A stretch of DNA of 64,000 bases from Epinephelus fuscoguttatus (lineage: Eukaryota > Chordata > Actinopteri > Perciformes > Serranidae): positions 30,141,839 through 30,205,838 of the forward strand of contig NC_064757.1 in NCBI RefSeq assembly GCF_011397635.1, given 5' to 3'. This document shows positions 35,829 through 50,400 of the stretch, one piece after another. Numbering within the stretch: the first letter of the stretch is position 1; the number at the start of each line of letters is the position of its first letter. The notes beneath the pieces are model-generated. The model was not told where the DNA came from. It ran no database searches and saw nothing but the letters and a program-made list of their open reading frames with translations. The position numbers and the translations under genes were made by a program.

Positions 35829-38800
35829 CTAATGAGATTCTTGGAGATTCGTCTTCTCTTCGATGGCCTGTTTCACTATTTCAGCCAACTTCAAACGGTC
35901 AACTTTATCGGAGAAGGATCGTCCTGCAAGGAAAGAGCTGGTGGTTAAGAACAACAACTTACACAGTGAAAACTTACCAATACATGTGTAAGTGATGTTT
36001 TTAACTGGTGAAGAGACCAAGACTGTACTTCTTAATTAATTCAAACTAACCTATCTTTTGTCTTTTACTTTTAATCTGTGTTCTATTAGGCTTTAACCAC
36101 AGCGACTATTAGACTGTTAGTTTTGTTTTTAATAATTAGGGCTATAAAGTTATTTAAATTATTGATTGATTCTGCCATTTTTCTCATTTAAATGTTTGGT
36201 AGGGATGCAACAACTGTGAAATTCTGGGCTGATGCTGATACCAGTGTTTAAAATAAGAATTTGACCAATAGCTGGTACCAATCCCAATGTTTTTTGCTGT
36301 TATTTATTTTGTCTTGTTGATATTTATTCCTCCTTTTGTGCTGAACTATTATAAAGTCATTCAGACCTTCATTACACTACCCTGTGAATGAGTACAAATT
36401 CCATTATCCATATTTGTGAAACAAGTATTAAGGTAACCTTTCACATGAAAAACATTTTTAAAAAAAACTGCTTCAAAAGACGTTAACTGTGTTTAATATC
36501 ATAATTCCGTCTCTACTATCTTTTTTAGATTGCGGTGAAAACATCAAGAAATTCCTCCTTCAAACGACTGTAATTATTCAAGTTTCTCGCCAAAAACTAC
36601 ACTTAACCTTCACCCAACACTAAATTTTACTGAATAAAGCTTGAACACATCATAACGCAACTCAAGGCAACCTCCGTCAGAAATAAGCTCTGGCCACCAG
36701 CTGTTAGCAGCTAACAGCTAACGCTAACTAGCCCTCCTCTTGAAAATTTCAAAATGGATTTCTGGTCCACAACGTAGCACTCCTAGGGAAACAAGAAGGT
36801 GCATCCCCTAACCCAACAATAGTGAGTTCACTTTGTCTTTTCGTCCCAAAGGCCTCCCATGAAAGATCTGTTTCTCTCAAGCATGTTTCCTATTCCCTGG
36901 GATAACAGGATGCTGTTAGTCTCGAGCTCTGCTGTTCAGCCTGCACAAAATTGACGTGACACAACAGAAGAACACTCCTGGCCACCGCCACTGGTAAATA
37001 TCATCTTATTTGCTGATAGGCTGATGGCTCTTAACAAGGCGAATATCAGCCAGTACTGATGTTTGGCCTATAAAATGGTGCATCCCTACTGTTTGCTCTT
37101 CAAGATATAAAAAAGGATGTAAAAAGGGTTTCACATAATACAAAGGTAACACCTTGTAATTTCTTGTTTAGTCTCAAACCTAAAAAAATTCAATTTACTA
37201 TCTCATTAGTCTCGCTCACCAGACCTTTCTCAAGAAAAGAAAGGTCTGGCTGGTCCGACTCTCACTTTAAAATTGGAGAAAAAAAACGCCCCAGCTACTT
37301 TTCTTTCTTTCAACCAATCACAATTGTTCTGGGCGGTGCCACAGCAACAGTGCGCTTGCAAAAATATTGCCGGGGGGAAACAGGTTTTGGTGTAACACAC
37401 CCACAAAAATATCGCCGACAGGACGTGAACCATGGCAGAAAAATGGCTACATCCCCGCAAGACCAAACACCACAAAAGGTGGCTCATTCCGCCCAATGAG
37501 AGGCTGATCTATGCAGCGAACTTCCACCCACTCAGACTACTATCTCATAAGACAAAAAAAAGCTGCTGATCCTCACGTTTGACAGATCGCAACCAAGTAA
37601 TGTTTGGCTTTTTTCCCTAAAACAATGAATCAACTGACCTGGTCAGCTCTACTGATAATCCATCAGTCCTCAACCATTCTTATTAGTCCTCTTTAAAATA
37701 ACGACCATGCACTAAAAACATTAATCTAAAAATGAGAAGAGATGATTTATGCCAGATTTAGCTATAAACTGATGTCCATCTGCAGTTTCTATTTGAACTG
37801 CAATGTAACGTTTGGTCTTGCATATGTATTTGCTGATACGGAGAACCGAGCTGTGTTTGTAACTGAGACAATTTTTTTTTGGCAGGCAGATGAAGTGAAC
37901 AGGCCGGATATAAACCACAGCTTTTTCTAGATTTTAAAAAAGGTAAAACCACCCCTTTGCTTCCAACTGTTTGATACAAAAGAAAATTAGAACAGTATTT
38001 GCCAGATATAGATTAAAATAAAATGGCACTGACCATCCCAGCTGAGCCCCTGCAGGCCGTCTCTCAGCAGTTTACAGTCTCTGTTGAACCTCCAGGCTTC
38101 ATACATCACTTCATTCAGCTTCTCGTCCTCGTTCTCTCCTGGGTAAACATGAGGGACTATCTCAGCATTACAGGTGTCTTACACTGATAGCCCATTCAAT
38201 TTGGGAAAAACAGAACATTTCTAATAACTGATCATCTATTTCCTGTGCACACCAGCACTTTCATTGTTTTGTTTTAATCTCCAGCTGGCAAAATACTTCT
38301 CAGTTTAATAGAAATGACTGAAAAGAAAACAATACTGTAATAGCAATGAAAATATGTTGTCTGTGGTGTGCTGTATATAGACAATATATACAGCGTACAA
38401 ATTATGTGTAACTGGATCAGACACTTAAAGTTAACTTTTAAGACCTTTTCAAGATATTTTTTGACTAAATTAAAGACATTCAAACATTGCAGGTAAATGT
38501 AAGGGTAAATATATACATGTGGTCGCATGCAGAGGTAGGTTTTATACAGGTATGTGGTTATTAAAGTGAAGTAAAGTGGTAGGTGCAAGTATAAAGACAG
38601 AGGACAGTTTAAGATTCAGTGGTAGGTTTAAAGATTTGTAACATCAGAAACGTGAACTTTCGCACAAGAGTTTGAATCATTTTGACAAAAAGAAATTAAA
38701 AGGTGGGTAAATTAAATTAGATAAGATGTTTGTGGCAATTCAAATTTGAGATCTATGTCATGGCTTTTACAGCCTAATATTTATTACATTGAAAACTTAA

Positions 38801-41374
38801 AGGTCCTGCAGACACCCTGGTTATTTCTTCATTGAAATGCTGGTTGCACATCTGTTTAATTCATTAAAATTTAATGCCAGTGTGTGTTTCCTGACCAGCT
38901 TGTGGTAGTATACACTGTGCAATGACATCTCGTAATTTTTCCAGGGCTACGTTGGAGTCTTCTCCTCCGTTCTCTGGGTCGTGAATGAAGAAACTATCAC
39001 TGGGCTTGGGGCTGCAACAGACACCAAAACACATTTCAGACCAAACTTTAATATCTTATCAAATGCAAGGGCCCCAAAATACATAATAACATTATATGAA
39101 CAATCAGAGATCCTATTAGAATAAAAGTAACGGAGGAGAAACAGACTTTAGTTTAGAAAGGTTGATAGGACAGACTGATGCAAGGACTTCAACAAAAGCA
39201 TTCATACCCTAGTAGTTTCCGCTTCCTGAGGATTGGGTTGTTGACAGAGTTTAAGGGCTTCAGGCTGACGTTCAGATCCTGAATTCTCATGTTGGCCAGC
39301 TGCTCAGCGTGGGCCTGCTGGATACCTGCAACCACTGCCTGGAGGGCAGGTAAGAAAAGATGGAAAAGGATGCCAATATGCTGTATGTTATACTAAGTAA
39401 GCTGGTCCGTTTATCCAGGACTGTACAACACTGGTGCAGTGCAACCTATTGCACTTTTGACTTCTTACTCACTTTGTCCATCATCATCTGGGCGGACGGC
39501 AGCACGTTATCTAGGGCCTCGGTGCAGTTGAGCCAAGGGTGAGCCAAGACACCTTCAATTGTCAGCCTCTCCTCTGGCTTTACCTTCAGCAGCCTGCAGG
39601 GGGCAGACGAGGAGAGGAGGCAGTACAAATTATTGGACAGAAGAAGCATGAATGGAGAAGTGCGCAGAGGGATGGCAAAATGTAAGTGGGAGAAAAGGAG
39701 GCCCATAATTGAGCAGTTAGAATGGAGACGTTTGAGTTACTAAGATAAGAGCAGGGGAAAAGAAAAAGACTCACTTGCGTACGATGTCCTTGGCCATCTC
39801 AGAGATCTGGCTCCACTCATCTTCAGGGAAGTCAAAGCTGCCCGTCATGATCTTCTTCCTCATGTCCTTCGGGATGGTGCGACTGTGGTGCTTAGAGTAG
39901 AACGGAGGGTAGCCACACAGCATCACGTAGATGATCACACCAAGAGACCACAAGTCACAGCTCTAAACAAGAGTAGAAAAAGAAAAGAAACATTTATGTA
40001 AAAACATTTTCATATTATAAACAGCAGATATTCAGTTGTGGTATCCGAGGACAAATACTTGCTGTAAGAAGTCAAAATGCTTTGTTCAACAGCAATGTTA
40101 ATATTGGCAGCTATTTTTGATTTAGTCTTAGTCTTTACATGAAAATGCTTATTAGATTTAGTTACATTTTAGTCAAGTTTTAGTCATTAATTTTACTTAA
40201 AATGTTTTTCTCTAATTAAATTAGGCTAATACAGGTATCAACACTTTGACATCAAGGTGACAGTTTGTATCAAGTGTTGAAATTTCATTAAAATATAAAG
40301 AATTTACACATTTGCATTTGTCCAGCAGAGTTTTTGACAGATTTGAAGGATGATTTACGAGTCTACACTTACTGATCATCATTTGAAAAGCTAAAAATCT
40401 CAAACTTTGATACCATAAATAACTAATTTGAGCCAACGTGACAAGTATCTGTACCCAGGTTTACTGTAAACTCTGACTTATCGATCTCATTGTTAAAAAG
40501 CAGCTTTATTTCAGCGTGAATTCTTTCTAAATCTGTAACATGTTAAGTTGGTTTGGGTCTCACCTTGTTATAAGTATAAGGAGTGGGTGAGGTAGGTATA
40601 ATTCCAGACTTTTCCTTCTGGTGTCTTCTTTGAGCCTCAAGTACCTGGACAGAAATCACAGCAGAAGGGATACAACATGGAAATATGCATCAGCTTTCAA
40701 CATCATTTAACATTTAAGACTGATGTGTATACATTTAACAAGTATTTCTGGATGACCTCTATGTTTGCTTGCTTGTTACCTGAGGTGCTACGTAGTAGGG
40801 AGTGAACTGAGGGGTCATCAAGTCTCCTTGATCAATTTTGGCAAAGCCAAAGTCACACAACTTCACAGGTGCATCCTGTGGAAAGAAACAAAGAATCACA
40901 GAGTGAGAAATGTGAACAAGGAGTGAGCATAGAAACAAATTTCTGGCTGAGTTTCACTTGACAAAATGTTTTAAAAAGGAATATATTCAGGTTACAGAGA
41001 GATTGCTGAAGGTGCTTCAGAGTTAGGGTGGATTTTGAAATCTAGGACTGAAAATGCAAGTTGGATATTTCCAAATGCTTCACAGTATCTTGACCATTTT
41101 GTGCCAAATACAGCCAGTAATTTTTCAGTGTCTCAAAAAGTAAAGCTGCAGCCTTACAGTCCAGCAAAGTTTATTTTCCTCTGAAGCAAAAGCATTAGTA
41201 TTGGTGCAATTTTAAAACTGCATATTTGTGTCTGCAACTTCAGCGACTTACCAGAGAGTTATCCTTGAAGAGCAGGTTCTCTGGCTTCAGGTCACGATGT
41301 GCAATATTTAGGGAGTGACAATGTTCCAAGGCTTGACTGATCTAGAGTGGGAAGAGAAATCTGACTGAGTTGCC

Positions 41375-41430
<56 letters not shown>

Positions 41431-44400
41431 TCAAAACAGCCTTTAAAAAACAATTGATTTGAGCTAGTGTGTGTGTTGCTTCTTTTAACCACAAGTCTCA
41501 CTTTTCAACTGCCTCATGCTGCTTTGGCCAAGCAGGGGGGCTGCTAATGACATGGGGAGGCCATTACACACAAAGAAACACGCGGACAGACACGAGTGGA
41601 CAAAGACAGACTGACTGACCAGAATTAAATATCCAGAAAATTACCGAGGACATAAAACAAACCATCTGTATTTGCATGTGTCTTCACTTACCTGTTTGGT
41701 GACCTGACTGGCCATTTTTTCAGTAAAGTGCCTGTGCTGACTGATTCTGTGGAACAGCTCGCCACCCTCCATCATCTCCATAACGATAAGGAGCCTCGCT
41801 CTGTAAGAAACAAGAGAGGTGGTGTGGATGTGTCAAAGGAAAGAGCTGAAGAGACGAGACGGATTTAAATAACTGTAATTCTACACAAACAAATTCTCAC
41901 ACACTGAGCTCTTTACCTCGGGCTGGACTCATGCGGGAACTGGACACTGTTGGCGTAAACCTCCAGGATTTGCACTATGTTTGGGTGGTTGGCACACATC
42001 ATATGGAGACGCACCTGCGTAGAGGAGAATCAGACACCCTGTATGTAGTAATTCATTTTAAAACCAGGTAAAATGACAACAACATAAAAGAGCACCACAC
42101 CCTGATAAAATTAATCTTTTTGTCCTGAAGTTCTGGTGTTGAATGAGGGCCCTTCTCTGTCCACAAGTGATAAAAATAAAATAAAGATGACACAGCGGCT
42201 TGTGTCTATGAAGCTGTTTTTCATCACTGTTTCATGTCGTTCAGGATGTCTAGATGATATCTAATTGCAAATTGTGCAAGCAAAGAAATAGAGGATAGCA
42301 AGAAGGGTAACGATAGACCTTTTGACATGTCACTCTGTCACTGAAAGAAAAGCACAGGTAGGTGTGAATATTAAATCAAAGATGGCTGATTTCCATTTTG
42401 CTACTTCAGTGTGGGCATCCTAGTATTGTTCATGCTGGCTCGCTGTCACTGTTATGCCTTGCAGTGTTTGCCCTATAATTGTACAGGACTGGTGACCCAC
42501 ACTAGGCCAAAAAATAAAATGCAATGCCAAAAATAATGGCAAATATCCATTCCAGTGATCCCCCGAAATTCATTCGGTAGCAGTGCACTGCTCTAAGTCC
42601 ATGAACAAGGCAAGTGTCTGTGGCTACTTCACATGTCTGTAATATCAGCAGGAGAGTCAAGTGTCTGTTATGTAAACTAAAGTCAGCTGAACAGGTGACG
42701 TGAAGAGAACGTTGACAGAAGGCTATCAGTTACAAAGAGGCTTGGTAGTGAACGACACACAAACGTTCTGACGCATTCTCTGTTTCTGAGTTTTAGCTGA
42801 GCTGGAAAACAGTATTTGGTCTGGTGATGATGTTTTGCCCTCATTGTTCTCTGTGGAGTTTGTCTTCACTGTTTTGGAAAAAGTAAAAGGCAAGTCAGCT
42901 TTAAAAGTGACATATTTTCTTTTTAAATAAGTGCTGTGTGGTGGATCTAATTTATGCCATGTGGTTCATGTGGGGTTTCAAAAAGGAGCTGATAAATATT
43001 TGGAATAGTAGGCTAACTATTAAATATTCAAAGGAACTTTAAAGTGTTTAATTTGAGAATGTAATTTGGTGAATGAGTGCTTAGCTGTGTCACTAGTCCT
43101 TAGCTGTTCAACCATGAAATAGGAACTTTTATATCCTGATATCAATACGTGTGGTGGCACTGTAAATTCAGTTCTAATATTACCATAACAAAGCCCTGCT
43201 ATTTAACTTGACATTACCCAAAAGGGGTCGATACAACAACAGACAGTAAAGTGATGCCTCAGTAACTACAGAGAGAATCCCAGCTCATTTCTGTGGTTTC
43301 ACCGTGTACTTGTTAAATCGCCAAACCCTGACACAACGTCTACACAGCCCGTGCAGTGAAAGCAGCTTCAGTTCTCTGTCTGTGTCTACACAGGACACGA
43401 TCAGGCACAGTTCTGAGTGCAGGTCACCCATATTTTGGAGTCAGATCACTGTTGTTGCACATGTGAAACAGGAAACAAATAAACTCTAAGCATGCAAAAA
43501 CATCTCCTGTGTAGTCAAGCTGTACCAGAAATTCAGTTACCCACTCTCCGAGCTATGTGCATTACTCCTTGTAACATTTTATTGCTTCCTGTAAACGTGA
43601 AAGCCTTGTTCACTTTGTGTTTACCTTCATCAAGTCATGTTTGACCTGACAAAAATCTGCCTTATGAACTGTTTCCAACAGATTCTACAATTGTAACGGC
43701 AAATTATGTTGCTAAGACTTAATAAAACGCAAATTGCAAGACAGGCAAAGACAGTGTTACCAAACATGTAAACTGAGCTGATCATTATTATGCATACAAA
43801 CAAAACCGCTGCCTTTGAATATAGCATCCGAGGTACACCCTCATTCAAAAGATGATAGAAGTGGCTGAAGAATACTTTGTTTGGTGGTAATAATCTAATC
43901 TGCATTTGCTTCTCAGTGACAGCTTTCACAGTTCAGCAGCTTGTGTGTGAAGCAAATCTGTGTTGCTTGTTTTGACTGCATGTCTCGCTGCTTAACTGCT
44001 GTAAAAGCTGCTCGATCAAAACAGAAGGCTGCTAATGACATGGAGGGGCTGCTAGACATAGTGTTCACCACAGGAAGACATTGTTACGGACAAAGACGTC
44101 TGTACAGACCGACAGAGGAGGCACAGGAGACAAATTGACGAGGAAAGAAAAACAGGAATGAATAGTGGCTGATAGCAGGCAGGCAGACAGAACAAAGCAT
44201 ATTGATACAGCCACAGTCAACACACAACAGGCATTCATCAAAAACCACAACAGTGTTTCCTCTAACCTCATTCCTGGCCTTGGGGCGATCAATGAGGATC
44301 TTCAGGGCCAAGCGTTCCTGAGATGACTTCTTCACACAAACTCTGAACAGGAAGAAAACAAGAGTAAACAAACATCCCATGATAACCCAATCTGTGTCAC

Positions 44401-47400
44401 AGATGTGAGCATGTATGCAAAGACTCAATCATGTAGTTTCTGCAATGTGGCAGGGCTTTTGTTACCAAACAGTCATTGATGTCGGACCTATCCGAGTCAT
44501 GTGCTCTTGTAAATTTTATCACTCTGTATATAAAATAGGAAACCAGGTATTTTGCCACCATTCTTGTTTGTATGATAAAGAAGTGTGATCATTATCAAGT
44601 CAAGTACATTTTATTTATATACCCACGAACCACAAATTTGTCTTAGAGGACATCAAACGTTCAATAAAATGCCAGACAGTCTGCACAAATACAAAACACA
44701 GCTGGTACCAATGTGTGGTCTAATAAAGTTTGAGAGCTTTTTTTGTTACTCTCTGCTTTTTCCTCAAACAATGTGTGGTCACGATGTTTTCCAATAAAAA
44801 GGTACACTGTTCAAGACATCCATTAACCCCTTGCCACGGGTGTTCCCCTTTAGTGACAAAATCCTCTGTCTGACAGTATCATGTAGCGGTGTAATGATAC
44901 ATTAGTCCGGATTGATATATCAGTTTAGTCATCGGCAATCCAATATTATCAATGCAAAAGAACTGCAGCACAGAAATGCCAAATTAGGGGGCGTCAGTAG
45001 CGTAGTGGATAGTGCTGCCGCCCCTTGTACAGAGGCATTGCCTCGCGGGCTCGGGTGCTTGCAGCCCTTTGCTGTGTGTCAGTCCCGACTCTCTCTCTAT
45101 CTCCCCATTTCAGCCCACAAAAATAATCCTTAAAAAAAAAAAAAAAAAAAAAAAATGCCAAATTAGACTTCAGGTCATTTAGGAAAGAAAATCCTGACAA
45201 GTAGATTTTTCAATTGTGAAATATCCTGCTTAAAATTCATCTTGGTTGCAAGGTGAGACCCACAATTTTTGGTAAAAAATATTCAGTATTGGGTTCATTT
45301 TTATTTCTATTTAAAGTTTTACTTTGTAGGATTTTCTTTAAAAACAATGTATAGTCTCATACAAAGGTAATCCCTCTCAATCATCACTTACGACCCACTA
45401 GAGGTGCGTGGCTGTGTATTTATCTGCGAAGACTCTGCCCTGGATTTTCTTCTTTATTTGCTGTGGTCGGGACATGATTGGGCGTGTAGCCCCCCGGCCA
45501 GTAACAGCACACAGGTGAGTTCGGGACTTTATAAAAAGGAAGCCACCAGGTAGTAGCAGCATGCACCCAAGAGGAAGCTACGAATATCACCGACACAGCG
45601 CTGAAAATTTGCAAATATAGCGTGGCAAACGCTCAGTGGACAAAGCTTCTGCAAAACTAGAGCGAATCTGGGATTGGCTTTTTCTTTCACTGGCGACCAC
45701 TGAAGGAGAGGATGGGGATGAAGACCAATGCAAAGTTGGCCCGTTTTCAGTTGGACAGGTAGGTGCTGTGATTAGCTTGGTTCACTCAATTATCGGCTTT
45801 TCCATAGCAACAAACACGTTCCTATAATAGTAGTTAACAGTGTACATACAGTAGCATGAGACGGAGGGGCAAAGTTTGATTGTGCTTACAAGCAATAATC
45901 GACAATACCTGCATAGTATACCTTTGATTAGCTTTTAGAGTCACTGTCAGTTTCTGTGTGCTTGAATGTGGCAACACAAGTGTCAAAATCTAGGTAATAT
46001 GTGCTGTGACATTAAATTTGACAGAGTTAGGAACAGTGTTTTGTCAACATCACAGTTTGTTGTGGGTCATATTAATCTTGTCTCCTCTTTTTCATGAAAG
46101 TAATACCAAAAAAAGCCATCTGAGTCTGTCATCTATTTCAAATGAAACTACATTTCAGTATTACAGCAGCAGAACACAGATGAAATATGGACTGCACAAT
46201 ATACAATTCATTTTCTGAAAAGCCCATGAACTGGTTTTGTCCTCATCCGAGCAGCGAGGACTCAAATATTCACTTTAAACAGCAACCTCTGGCCCTTTAA
46301 CTCAGATTACACTATTAAAGCATTACTGCAAGAAACATTCTGCTTCGGCCAAAGTTCACTTCACTGGAAAGCAATACCTGCCTAATGAATCACAGAGCTG
46401 GTAGAAAGAGGGGGGGCTGGTACAATAAAATGACGTGAACGTGTTGTGAGACAGAGAGGTGAGCAGAAGAATCAGAAAAAAGATTTGTATGAGCCTGAAG
46501 TCTGTATGAGTCAGAGTGAAATACAAAAGCAGAAAAACAACTATCAGGGTGAGTAAGAGGTGCCCAAAAAGTTCCGCAGAACAGCATGAATCACAAGAGA
46601 TTAGGAGTGTGTTTACATAGAGGGCTGATGAGTCAATTTCTCAGTATTCTTGTCACTTGAGGCCAAAACTACACACGTCAGGAAATAACAGGCTGATCCA
46701 GATATGACTCCATGAAAGCTTCAAAGTGCAGAATGGGCAGGAGGAATCAGTGGCACACATTGATATATTACAGCCTGCATCTAGCTGGAATCAAAAGGGC
46801 AGCAAAGATGAAATTGCACAAAACATAAACAGATGTAGAAAGCGGTTTGAGCAGACACTGCCTCTCTGTAGCGCTTTCCAATAAATCTAAAGACAAACAG
46901 AGGCTATTCTATGAAGAGATTATAGCAGGGTTATCTGAGGCAACGAGGGCAAAGGTCAACATGTGCACAGACAGTTTAAAAGGGTGAAAAAAATGCAGCA
47001 TTGTTGGCTAAAGTCTGAGTATAACAGATACTGCAAACAAGAGACACTGACTAACATTAACAGTTTTAAGTTGAAGGCCAATGCAGAGTGAAGTTTTCAA
47101 ACATTTTCTCTCTCCTGACAGAAAAAAGTCCAGTTTCAAAGCCTAATAATGACTTAAATCTGTGCTTTAGATTCACCACAAGACATAAAAGTAATTTGTG
47201 GTACTTATTCATAGTCAGTGTATTACCTACACGTACAGTAGATGGTGGTCAGCAAGCCCCAAGTCTGGAGAGTCAGACTGGAGTCCAACACAGAAGCTAA
47301 ATAATGTACTGCTGCGCACGGGGCAGCAGCAAAACATATTTCAGCTACTTAAAAAGAATCATTATTAGCTGAAGTACATGCTAAATTTCTAATATTTTAC

Positions 47401-50400
47401 CCCCCGCCAGACAATGATTTCCAACAGGGAAAGGAAATCGTTATATCGCTCTCTTCAATGCCAGACTCCATTGACAGAAACAGTAATTTAACATCGCTGA
47501 ACACAGGAGCTGCCAGTTATGGTTTTGTGTGACTTTGGGGTTTAAAACGGTTAGTTTGGATTAATCAAAGCTACACAACAACACAACTAACTTATTGGGG
47601 CAATGATAGAGCAGCAGGTCTCGCGTTCAGTGAGCTAAAATTACTGTTTTTGTCAATGGAGTCTGGTGGCTTTGACGAGACCACTGATGCGGAACTGAAG
47701 CTGTTAACATCTTCCCTGTCAAAACATGCTGCCTAAGGGAGACATAGAGAGGTGAAAATACTTTCAATATAGCGCAAACTTAAGCTGTTATAGATTTTAT
47801 TTAGGGCTGCTAAAATATGTTATCCTGCTGCCCCTCACCCACAGCAGTATATTGCTTAGCTTCCGTGACCACTTCTCCAAATTTGGGGCGTGCCAACAGA
47901 AATCTGCTGTATGCAATACATCAGTTATGGATAAGTACCCTATACAACCCCACTTCAAAAAAAATCAAAACTATCCCTCTATTGGGTTAAATGTAAATCA
48001 GCTCAAACGTCATTGCTGCTTATTGTTAGTATTCCAGAAATGTGTGTTAGAGTGGAAAATATTGGAGAGAAGAATGCAGAGAGGAATGCAAATATAAGAG
48101 AAAACTGCTGAGTTTTATCAATGAGCCCTCATGCAGCCACGAGAATCCACTACTGAGCGCAGCTTCTCAAAAGATTAGCTGCCATAACATGAGGACTAAA
48201 ATCTGTCAAAGCCAAAGAAACAGACATAAACTCACTTAATATGTATTCATTTCCACAAAGGACTTTCAAAAACAGGTTTAGATTCTTCCACTCATGGGTG
48301 TGAGGGACAAAACTTTGGGGTTGGATTCAAGCCTTGGATGCTGCGGTTACATGTGTTGCTGTGTCCGAGCCAAATGGGCCCCCACCAGCTACAACAAAAA
48401 CCGGTGCCAAACATCTCCATATTAAGCCACGAGTTACGCCGGTGTTACACACTAATGGTTAGTCCGGTCTGTTAAAGCCCCATCAAGTAACAAGCACCTG
48501 GCCCCTTCATACTCTCAATACGTGTTAATGTGTCAAGGATAACGTCAGACTGTGCCGGTGAAACAGTGTCACAGTGAACAAGATGTAATAAAACCCCAGA
48601 AGAAGTAACATGTCGGGAGATTTTTTGGCAGCAGTCACAAATTTTGTCCATTCGACAGCACAGCCCTGCTTTGACATTACACTTGAATTCAAAGTTTAAA
48701 GTGCCAAAATGTGGCTGCAGCAGTACCAACAGGACTCCACAGCAATATTTATAACTACAGTTCAGTCATACACTGCAAGGGCTGAGCAATATATCAATAT
48801 TTATCTCTCTCGTGATCCTATCATGGGTTTTTGGAATATTCTGAGTCACGATACACAAATAAACGCTACACATATAAACATAACTAGAAAGCAATCTCAA
48901 CTGACGCTGGCTCTGCTCTCGCAGCTGGGCTTAACCCAGCATGTCAGATTTCTCCCAGTAGGATTTCTGCATTCCTAAACAATGCCAGTTGAATCCATTT
49001 CCATCAAAACCAGGAAAAACAATTAAACAGTTTTCCAACCACAAACAGATACCATAATGATGTCCTCTGGTTATGCAACGCTGCAATTTACTCCCAGTTT
49101 CATCAATGCAACACTGGTCCAGCGGCAACAGTTAAGACGTCAATCTGATGCGGCACAAGCACAGTAAAAAAAGATAACATTTGGAGACTGGAGAAAAGTA
49201 CTTTTTGGCACACTCTCGCTCACACTCACCTGACAGGTCCACTGATGCCAGCTCCCAGCTTCTGTGTCCAGTTGATGTTGTACTCGTCTAGAATGGACGT
49301 CTCCTGTCGGGGAGAGAAACCACATTAAACAGAACATCAGATGTTAGAGGAAAAACAATTAACAAACTGTCCAGATGTGGAGTGTTTTCCATTTCACAGT
49401 TATCAGCATAGTATTTAACATGCAGCACAATAACCAGCCCACTGCCACCCATCCCCATGACAAAGAAAAAGGAGTTATGCACCAGAAAGACCATTCCAGA
49501 TCATTGTCAGTACCTAGAGTATCAACAGAGACAGCTGTTTAGCATCATAAAGACTTCTCATCTGATTTTTAAACAAAATTCATGAGACACAAAAGAGTTT
49601 GTCAGTTTCTACTGAGTAACACTGCTGTAAATTCTTCCCCATTGTGTCCGTAGCTCTGGGTTGTGTAATATCTGCCTTATCCATTATCACTTGTCTATAG
49701 TGGTAATCCTTAATGCAGATTATTCTGGAGAAAAGACAGCCTGGCTGTTATAAAACACAGATGTCTGGGCAGGTTTAGCCACTGTTGCTTGTAAAAGGAT
49801 TAACAAAGAAGGATGGGATGCTGTCCCAGAAGGAGGGAGAAAACCTTGGTAATCAACTGAATTAAAAATAGTGGAATTGAGTTTTTAGGATCAGACTTGT
49901 GCTGGATTTGAATACATATTTGGTTTGTCAGTATTTGCAACTTTGTGCTGTATTTGAGTAAAGAAACTTAAGGGAACCATCCTCTTATAAAATCCCAAAC
50001 TTAAAATCAGACAGTTATTAAATTAGCCTGGACCTTTTCCTCCTTTGCTGAGAATATATTGGTCTTGGCTGGCACAAAGCAGTTAATTGTGTGCCACTGC
50101 CAACAGGCACCATAATTTCTCCTCCCTATCACCGTCCTGGCCAGTTCAACCTGCTCTTTGTAAACACAAAGAGTCTGATGATAATCAGGATTCATGATGA
50201 TTACGTAATGCAGGACGAGGGGCGCCTCAGCTGTTACAATTACCCTTGGGTGTGTTGCACCATAAACTTTACATCTTTAAAGGACTGCACCACGCCCAAC
50301 AGTGGCAGATAGTGGGTCTGGTTTGAAGTGTGTCATGGTTTGATACCAGGGAAAGTGGTTAAGCTCAAAGTTCGCTAGCTAACCCTCTAATCTTTATTCA

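Noticed and set aside
37164-37499. 111-codon plus-strand frame in mapkapk5 intron 13
   Set aside because: Almost wholly within the transposon at 37207-37538 and shows no domain.
41292-41501. Frame encoding a His-Thr repeat
   Set aside because: It is the (TG)n microsatellite read on the other strand.
44998-45070. Possible tRNA gene (A-box match)
   Set aside because: The B box is decayed and the sequence continues into a poly(A) tail with target duplications, so it is a SINE.
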